From positions 51,329,596 to 51,393,595 of the forward strand of contig CM073889.1 in NCBI GenBank assembly GCA_037176705.1: 64,000 nucleotides of DNA, in the 5' to 3' direction. Under the pieces are notes generated by a model, which ran no database searches, had not been told where the DNA came from, and was given only the letters and a program-made list of their open reading frames with translations. This stretch comes from Molossus alvarezi. Its lineage: Eukaryota; Chordata; Mammalia; Chiroptera; Molossidae. Shown piece by piece: positions 57,801-64,000 of the stretch (its first letter is position 1; each line of letters starts with the position of its first letter). The position numbers were made by a program, and so were the translations under genes.

Positions 57801-58850
57801 AATATAGACCAGTGGAACAGAATAGAAAATCCAGAAATAGACCCAAGACACTATGCTCAATTAATATTTGACAAAGGTGACAAGAGCATACAATGGAGTA
57901 AAGACAACCTCTTTAATAAATGGTGTTGGGAAAATTGGACAGCTACATGCAAAAAAATGAAACTAGACCATCAACTTACACCATACGCCAAAATAAACTC
58001 AAAATGAATAAAAGACTTAAATGTGACTCATGAATCCATAAAAATCATAGAAGAAACTGTAGGCAACAAAATTTCAGACATCATATGCAGCAGAATTTTC
58101 ACTGATACATCACATAAGGCAATAGAAACAATGGAGAAAATGAACACATGGGACTACATCAAACTCAAAAGCTTTTGCACAGCAAAAGATACAATCAGCA
58201 AAATAGAAAGGCAACCCACTGTATGGAAGAGCATAATTTCCAATGATATATCAGATAAGGGGTTAATTTCCAAAATATATAGAGTACTCCCACAACTCAA
58301 CAAAAGGAAGACAAAGAACCCAATTTAACAATGGGCAGTGGAGCTGAATAGACACCTCTCCAAACAGGCCAAGAGACATATGAAGAAATGCTCAACATCA
58401 CTAATCATCAGAGAGATGCAAATTAAAACAACAATGAGGTATCACTTCACACCTGTCAAAACAGCCGCCATCAACAAATCATCAAACAACAAGTGTTGGC
58501 AAGGGTGTGGAGAATAGGGCACTCTAATATATTGCTGGTGGGATTGCAGACTGGTGCAGGCTCTATGGAAAACACTATGGTGTTACCTCAAAAAATTAAA
58601 AATTGACCGGCCATTTGATCCAGTGATCCCACTTCTAGGAATATACCCTAAGAAGCCTGAAACACCAATTAGAAAGAATATATGTACCCCTATGTTCATA
58701 GCAGCATTATTCACAATAGGTAAGATTTGGAAACAGCCCAAGTGCCCATCAGTGGACGAATGCATAAAAAAGCTGTGCTACATATACATAATGGAGTACT
58801 ATGCATGTGTAAGAAAGAAAGATCTCTTATCCTTTGAGACGACATAGAGG
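54890..58850 (+). pseudogene. L1 ORF2 remnant, interrupted by a SINE
   Basis: Open pieces in order: endonuclease 55391-55666 ([20 protein letters not shown]) and 55657-56133 ([17 protein letters not shown]); reverse transcriptase 56733-57552 ([28 protein letters not shown]); C-terminal part 57563-58847 ([36 protein letters not shown]). Single-base indels and stops separate them, so it should be inactive despite an intact FADD box. Confidence 0.88.
55011..55232 (+). mobile_element. Ves SINE inside L1 ORF2 start
   Basis: Head 'gccctggccggtttggctca', 'gagacccgggttcagttccc', 'cacatcgatgtttcttcact', A-tail. Duplication 'aagaaagcaagactc' (54996-55010) and 'aagaaagcatgactc' (55233-55247), one mismatch. 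Confidence 0.96.
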
Positions 58851-59262
58851 GACCTGGAAAGTATTATCCTAAGTAAAAGAAGCAAAGCAGAAAAAGGCAA
58901 ATACCACATGATCTCACTTATTTGTGGAATATAATGAACATAACAGTCTGAGGAATAGGATAGATCCAAAAACATGGAAGTAGGGTACAGACTGACAACC
59001 CTCAGAAGAAAGGGGTGGTGGGGAGAGGAAAGAGGTTAACCACAGAACTTATATGCATGTACGCAAAACCTATGGACATGGACAACAAAACCTGGGATGG
59101 GGCGGGGGTGATGGAGATGAGGGTGTTAATGGTTTAAAAAAGGAGATACATTTATAACAGAAATAAAATTGAAAATAATAAAAATTGAAAAAAAGAGAAA
59201 AAGAGAAATTCCAGTACTAGATAGAATCACTAGTGAAGTCTACCAAACATTGGAAGACAAAT

Positions 59263-59524
59263 CATGCCTTGGCTGGTTATGTAAGTGGTTAGAGCATCAG
59301 CCCTGAGACCAAGGGGTCATGAGGTTGATTCTGATCAATGGCACATACCTGGGTTATAGGTTCGATACTTGCTCCAGTCAAGGTCATGTGGGAGGCAACC
59401 AAGAGATGTGTCTCTCTCACATCAATGTTTCTTTCTCTCTCTCTCTCTCAAAATCAATGGAAAAATATCCTCAGGTGAAGAGTAACAAACAAACAAACAA
59501 ACAAATAAATAAATAAATAAAATA
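59263..59524 (+). mobile_element. Ves SINE, diverged
   Basis: 'catgccttggctggttatgt' head, 'ctctcacatcaatgtttctt', 'atcctcaggtgaagagt', then (CAAA)n and (TAAA)n tail. Flanking 'aagacaaat' lies at 59254-59262 and 59525-59533. Confidence 0.92.
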
Positions 59525-60370
59525 AAGACAAATTAATAACAATCCTTCTTAAACTTCCAAATAAAAATGCAGAGGAAACACTTCCTAATTCATTCTATGT
59601 GGCCAGCATAGAATGGTACCTATGATCTCAAAGCCAGACACATAAATCATAGAAAAACTATATACCAATATCCCTTATGAACTCTGATACAAAAATGCTC
59701 AACACAAAATGCTAATAAACTGTATGCAGTAGCACAGTAACAGAATTATACATCGTGACAAAGTGGGATTTACTCCCAGAATGCAAGGATGGGTCAACAT
59801 ATGAAAATCAATCAATGTAATATATGTACCACACTAATTGAATGAAGGCTGAAACCACATCTCAACTGATGTAGAAAGGGCATTCAATGAAATCCAACAC
59901 TCTTTCATGATAAAAATATTTAATAAATGAGGAATAGAAGGGAACTTCCCTCAACCCGATGAAAGGCATCTATGAAAACACATAGATAACATCATACTTA
60001 GTGATGAAACACTAAAAGCTTTCCCCTCTTAGATCAAAAACAAAACAAGGACACTTGCTTTCACTATTGTCATTCAACACTGTTACAGAAGTTCTAATCA
60101 GAGCAATTAGGAGAAAGAAGAAAAGAGAGGAAGGAATAAAGGAAGGAAGTAAAGGAAAGGAAAGCAAAGATCCAAATCATAAAAGAAGAAGTAAAAGTAT
60201 CTCTATTCACAGATGATGTGGTCTTATATGTAGAAAACCCCAAGGAGCCCATAAATATACTACTAAAGCTAATAAACAAATACTGCAAATTTGCAGGAAA
60301 CAAAATCAACACACAAAGATCAGTTCTATTTCTATACACTACCAATAAATAATTCAAAAAAGAAACTAAA

Positions 60371-60460
60371 CAAAGGGGGTGGGGGATCAGGAGGGGGGCA
60401 GAAAGGAGATACGTCTATAACAAAAATAAATTAATTAAGTAAATTAAATTAAATAAAAAC
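60371..60460 (+). mobile_element. 90-bp LINE-1 3' tail insertion
   Basis: 'caaagggggtgggggatcag' to 'aaaaataaattaattaag', equal to the last part of the bat L1 3' UTR plus a mixed A/T-rich tail. Exact 15-bp duplication 'aaaaaagaaactaaa' at 60356-60370 and 60461-60475. An extreme 5' truncation. Confidence 0.9.
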
Positions 60461-61400
60461 AAAAAAGAAACTAAATTCCATTTATTAGAGCTTCAAAAGC
60501 ATAAAATACCTGGGAATAAATGTAACTAAGGAGATGTAAGACTTGTACATGGAAAACTACAAAATGTTGCTGAAAGAAGTTAAAGAGGACATAAATAAAG
60601 GAAATGACATCCATGTTCATGAATTGAAAGAGTTTAATTATTCAATATGGCAATTGTCTTCAAACTGTTTTATAGATCCAATGCAATTTCTGTCAAAATT
60701 CCTATAGCCCTTTTTTGCAGAAACGGAAAAGTTGATCCAAAAATGCAAGAGACCCATAATATCAAAGCAATCATGAAAAAAGAACACAAAGTTGGAAGAC
60801 TCATGCTTCTGAATTTCAAACTGTACTACAAAACTACAGTATCAAAACAATTTGGTACAGGCATAAGAACAGGAATTCAGATCAATAGAACTGAATACAT
60901 AACTTAGAAATAAGTGCTTGCAAATATGGTCAAATTAGTTTTGACAAGAGTGCCAAGAACATTCAATGGGGGAAAAATCATCTCTTAAATATATGGTGCT
61001 GGTATTATTAGATATCCACAGACCAAAGAATGAATTTGGACCATTATTTAACACAAAATTAACTCAAAATTAGTCAAAGATCCAAACATAACAATTAAAA
61101 TTATAAATCTTAGAAAAAAAATATAGAGGCAAATCTTCATGACATTGGATTTGGTAATGGATTTTTTAAAATTACAACAAAAGCACAAACAACAAAAGAA
61201 AAAATAGATAAATTGGATTTCATCCCAATTTAAAACCTTTGTGCATCAAAGGATACTATCAAAAGGGAGAAAAGACAACTCACAGAATGGAAGAAAACAA
61301 CTGTAAATCATGTAACTATAAAAGTCTAGTATCCAGAATATATAGAGAACTCTTATGATCCAACAACAAAACAATAACCAACTAAAAAATGTGTAAAAGA

Positions 61401-61678
61401 TTGCCCTTGTCATTGTACTCAGTGGTTAGAGAGTTGGTCCAGGCACCAAAGGGTTGCAGGTTTGATTCCTGGTATAGGGCATGTACCTTTGTTGCAAGTT
61501 TGATCCCTGGCCCTTGTCAGGGATCATGTGGAAGGCAACCAATGATGTGTCTCTCTAATATTGATGTTTCTCTTCTTTTCCTTCTCTGTCTCTCTCCCTT
61601 TCTCTCCCCATCCCTCCTTCCTTTCCTTTCACTCTTTCTAAACTCAATGGAAAACTATCCTTGGGTAACAACAATGAC
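61401..61678 (+). mobile_element. Ves SINE, diverged
   Basis: 'gcccttgtcattgtactcag' head, 'gcaggtttgattcctggtat', 'tgtctctctaatattgatgt', long pyrimidine tract, 'atccttgggtaac'. Flanks 'aaaaaatgtgtaaaaga' (61384-61400) and 'aaaaaatggacaaaaga' (61679-61695), three mismatches in 17. Confidence 0.9.
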
Positions 61679-62369
61679 AAAAAATGGACAAAAGACTTTT
61701 CTTCAAAGAAGACATATAAATAGACAACAAGTACATACATAAAATATGCTCAATGATATTGAGCATTCAGAAAATGCAAATCAAAACCACAATGAGATAT
61801 CACTTCATACCCATTAGAATAGCTATAACATTGTTTTCAAGTCTTTTTTTTTTAAACTTATCTTTACTGTTGAATGTATTACAGATGTCTCTCCTTTTTT
61901 CTCCCCTTGATTCCCTACTCCCCATTCCCACTCCTCTCCTGCCTTCCCACACTATTGTCTGTGTCTATTGGTTATGCATATATGCATATAAGGTCTTTGG
62001 TTTCTCTCTTCCCACTCCACCTTCCTGCTTCCCTTGGAGGTTCCTCAGTCTAACAACCAATTTGTACTTCTTAATCCCTTCATCTTTTTCACCCAACCCT
62101 CCTCCCATCTGGCAACCAACAAAAAGTTCTCTGTATCTATGAGTCTGTTTCTGTTCTGCTTGCTCATGTTTTTGGTAGATTTGATTGTTACTAGATATGT
62201 ATTTATTGCCATTTTATTGTTCATATTTCTTTATCTTCTTTATCAAGAAGACCCATCAACATTTCATATAATTCTGGTGGTGATGAACTCCTTTGGCTTT
62301 TTCTTGTCTGAAAAACTCTTTATTTGTCCATCAATTCTAAATGATAGCTTTGCAGAATAGAGTAATCTT

Positions 62370-62638
62370 TTTTTTTTCTTTCTTTTTTTTTTTTAATCCT
62401 CACCCGAGGACATTTTCCCATTTTTTTGTCCAGGTAGAGCGGGAGGGAGAGAGAGGAACAGAGAGAGAGAGAAAGAAACATCGACGTGAAAGGGACACAT
62501 CGAGTGGCCGCCACCCGCACGACCAACCAGGGCCGGGGACAAACTGCAACCGAGGTACATGCCCTTAGCGGGAACCGAACCTGGGTCTCTCAGGACCGCA
62601 GGTTGACGCTCTAACCGCTGAGCCAAACCGGCCAGGGC
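62370..62638 (-). mobile_element. Ves SINE, near-consensus and young
   Basis: It has a complete head ('gctgagccaaaccggccagg'), 'gcgggaaccgaacctgggtc', 'gaaacatcgacgtgaaaggg', and 'cctcacccgaggacat' at the tail side. Exact 16-bp duplication 'agaatagagtaatctt' at 62354-62369 and 62639-62654. The least decayed SINE in the window. Confidence 0.97.
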
Positions 62639-62659
62639 AGAATAGAGTAATCTTGGTTG

Positions 62660-63401
62660 TAGGTCCTTGCTTTTCATCACTTTAAATATTTCTTGCCACT
62701 CCCTTCTGGGCTGCAAAATTTCTTTTGAGAAATTGGCTGACATCCTTATGGAAGCTCTGTTGTAGGTAATTAACTGCTTTTCTCATGCTGCTTTTAAGAT
62801 TCTGTCTTTTTAACCTTTTGCATTTTGATGATGAAGTGCCTTAGTGTGGACCTCTTTGGGTTTACCTCGTTTGGTACTCTCTGCGCTTCCTGGACTTGTA
62901 TGTCTGTTTTCTTCACTAAATTAGGAAAGATTTCTGTCATTATTTTTCAAATAGGCTTTCAATTTCTTGCCTTCTCTCTTCTTCTTCTGGCACTCCCATG
63001 ATGTGAATTTTGGTACGCTTGAAGTTGTCCCACAGGCTCCTTATACGATACTCATTATTTTTTTTATTCTTTTTTCTTTTTGCTCTTCTGCTTGGGTGTT
63101 TTTTGCTTTCTTATATTCCAAATAAAATGGTTTGCTTCTTGGCTTCACCTACTCTACTACTGACTCCCTGTAAATTATTCTCTGTTTCAGTTAGTGAATC
63201 CTTCATTTCTCACTGGTCCTTTATTATGCTCTTGAGGTCCTCATGAAGTTCCTTGAAATTCTCACCAAGTTCACTGAGCATCCTTATAAGCAGTGTTTTG
63301 AACTCTGCATCTGTTAGATTGCTTATCTCCATTTCCTTTAGTTCTTTTCCTGGAGTTTTGTTCTGTTCTTTCATTTGGGACATGATTCTTTGTCTCCTCA
63401 T
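62660..63401 (-). pseudogene. HAL1 ORF1 remnant
   Basis: The N-terminal piece at 63210-63401 reads MRRQRIMSQMKEQNKTPGKE then LKEMEISNLTDAEFKTLL and a leucine-rich helix (MLSELGENFKELHEDLKSI), fitting the coiled-coil start of an ORF1-type RNA-binding protein. The rest is broken. The C-terminal text near 62660-62740 (SANFSKEILQPRREWQEIF) matches the L1 ORF1 end. Confidence 0.8.
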
Positions 63402-64000
63402 TTTGGCTGCCTCCCTGTGTTTGCTTCTATGTATTAGGTAGGGTTGCTATGTCTCCTAGACTTCCTAGGGCGGCCTGTCATAGTAGGTCCTAAGCTTCCA
63501 GGGGGGCCTGTAGGTTCAGAGGCACAGCCTCCCTGGTCACCCAGCTGGGCCCTCAAGGTGCACCCTTCATGTGGACTTTATACTCTTCTGTTATAATTGA
63601 GTCTTGATTGCTATCGGCACATCAATAGGAGGGTTTTACTCAGGCTGATCAGCTGCAAGGACTGGCTGTGCCCACTAACCACTGACCTCTGACTACCTTG
63701 GGTGATCAGCTGTGCAGGGGCCTACCACCCAGAGCGAGACTTACTTCAGCAGGGTTCTGGTACCCACTGAGTCCATTCCTTATGTAACTTGGGAGGTAGT
63801 TGGGTGGTGGTATTTCAACGTGGTATGAAGCTGTCCACTGGGTGAGCTGGCTCTGGGGCAAGGTCAGCCACTGCCTATGTTCTACCTGGGGCCACCAGGC
63901 ATAAGCTACAATGAGATCAGCTGATGATGGCTGCTTGTGCTGGGCTTGGAGGTGCCCAGGCAAAGCCCAGCTATAAAACAAGGTTGGTAGTGCCAGGCCT

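Larger units (their letters stand above)
52903..59207 (+). mobile_element. Near full-length LINE-1 carrying two SINEs
   Basis: It starts 'gggattcaaaaatggcagtg', with 5' UTR to about 53724, ORF1 about 53725-54830, ORF2 about 54890-58850 and an A-rich end near 59160-59207. About 5.8 kb without the two Ves SINEs (54422-54663, 55011-55232). The flanking 'attccag' at 52896-52902 and 59208-59214 is a short likely target duplication. It interrupts the older L1 that follows. Frames are broken. Confidence 0.92.
59208..61840 (+). mobile_element. Older LINE-1, 5'-truncated, heavily decayed
   Basis: Plus-strand L1 from a different, older subfamily: 'actagtgaagtctaccaaac' (reverse-transcriptase entry region), 'tctattcacagatgatgtgg' (catalytic box region), and 'aaaaccacaatgagatatc' then 'acttcatacccattag' near the ORF2 C-terminus. 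No long open frame survives. It is broken by two SINEs, a 90-bp L1 tail, and the HAL1 that begins near 61841. Confidence 0.85.
61841..64000 (-). mobile_element. HAL1 (half-L1) element, ORF2-less, cut by window end
   Basis: Reverse element: T-rich tail, L1-like 3' UTR with 'gttatgcatatatgcatata' (61841-62170), then directly the ORF1 3' end ('gatgaactcctttggctttt' near 62281), ORF1 to 63401 and 5' UTR text beyond ('ctccctgtgtttgcttctat'). The whole ORF2, about 3.7 kb in the neighbouring L1s, is absent. This is the structure of HAL1 elements, which carry ORF1 only and are mobilised in trans by L1. A young Ves SINE sits at 62370-62638. Confidence 0.85.

Noticed and set aside
1..64000. CRISPR array, phage or bacterial system
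   Set aside because: The repeats are eukaryotic SINEs, L1s and microsatellites; there is no array of regularly spaced direct repeats.

Overview
The window is mammalian genomic DNA, most likely from a yangochiropteran bat. About ten dispersed copies of a tRNA-derived SINE carry the bat Ves hallmarks: a head ending in 'gccagtttggctcag' and 'ggttag', a B-box such as 'gggttcg', an internal 'catcgatgtttctctct', and an end of 'cctcgggtgagga' plus A-rich tail. They sit among lineage-type LINE-1 copies. There are no bacterial operons, phage genes or CRISPR arrays.

The one functional gene I can support is ACSS1, mitochondrial acetyl-CoA synthetase 2, on the minus strand. Eleven coding exons between 30205 and 48263, all with GT-AG borders and compatible phases, join into one open frame of 478 codons plus the stop. 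This is the C-terminal two thirds of the protein, from the AMP-binding core to the stop. It is followed by a 3' UTR of about 1.5 kb that ends near a poly(A) signal at 28720-28725. The exons for the first ~210 residues are not in the window; the intron upstream of 48263 runs more than 15 kb to the right edge.

Layout: 1-1640, a UBQLN2-like processed pseudogene on the minus strand whose 3' part is replaced by LINE-1 sequence. 1956-7677, a Ves SINE and a near full-length, decayed minus-strand L1. 7690-9566, unique DNA with one SINE. 9569-17088, a four-layer nest: a short hAT-like element split by an L1, which itself holds a retroposed 3'-UTR-like copy and a second truncated L1. 17434-24905, a plus-strand L1 with a nested L1 and a ~0.95 kb internal deletion, then four SINEs in a row. 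24906-28690, mostly unique sequence with an LTR-like stretch, a SINE and a MER5A fragment. 28690-52900, ACSS1, with introns holding MIR, L2, an old L1M, SINEs and one sense-oriented truncated L1. 52903-64000, continuous retrotransposon sequence: a near full-length plus-strand L1 carrying two SINEs, an older L1 holding two SINEs and a 90-bp L1 tail, and an ORF2-less half-L1 (HAL1) element holding a near-consensus SINE.

I found no convincing new biological system. The observations most worth checking are the UBQLN2/L1 junction, the nested insertions with exact target-site duplications, the possible short 3' transduction, and the HAL1 structure.
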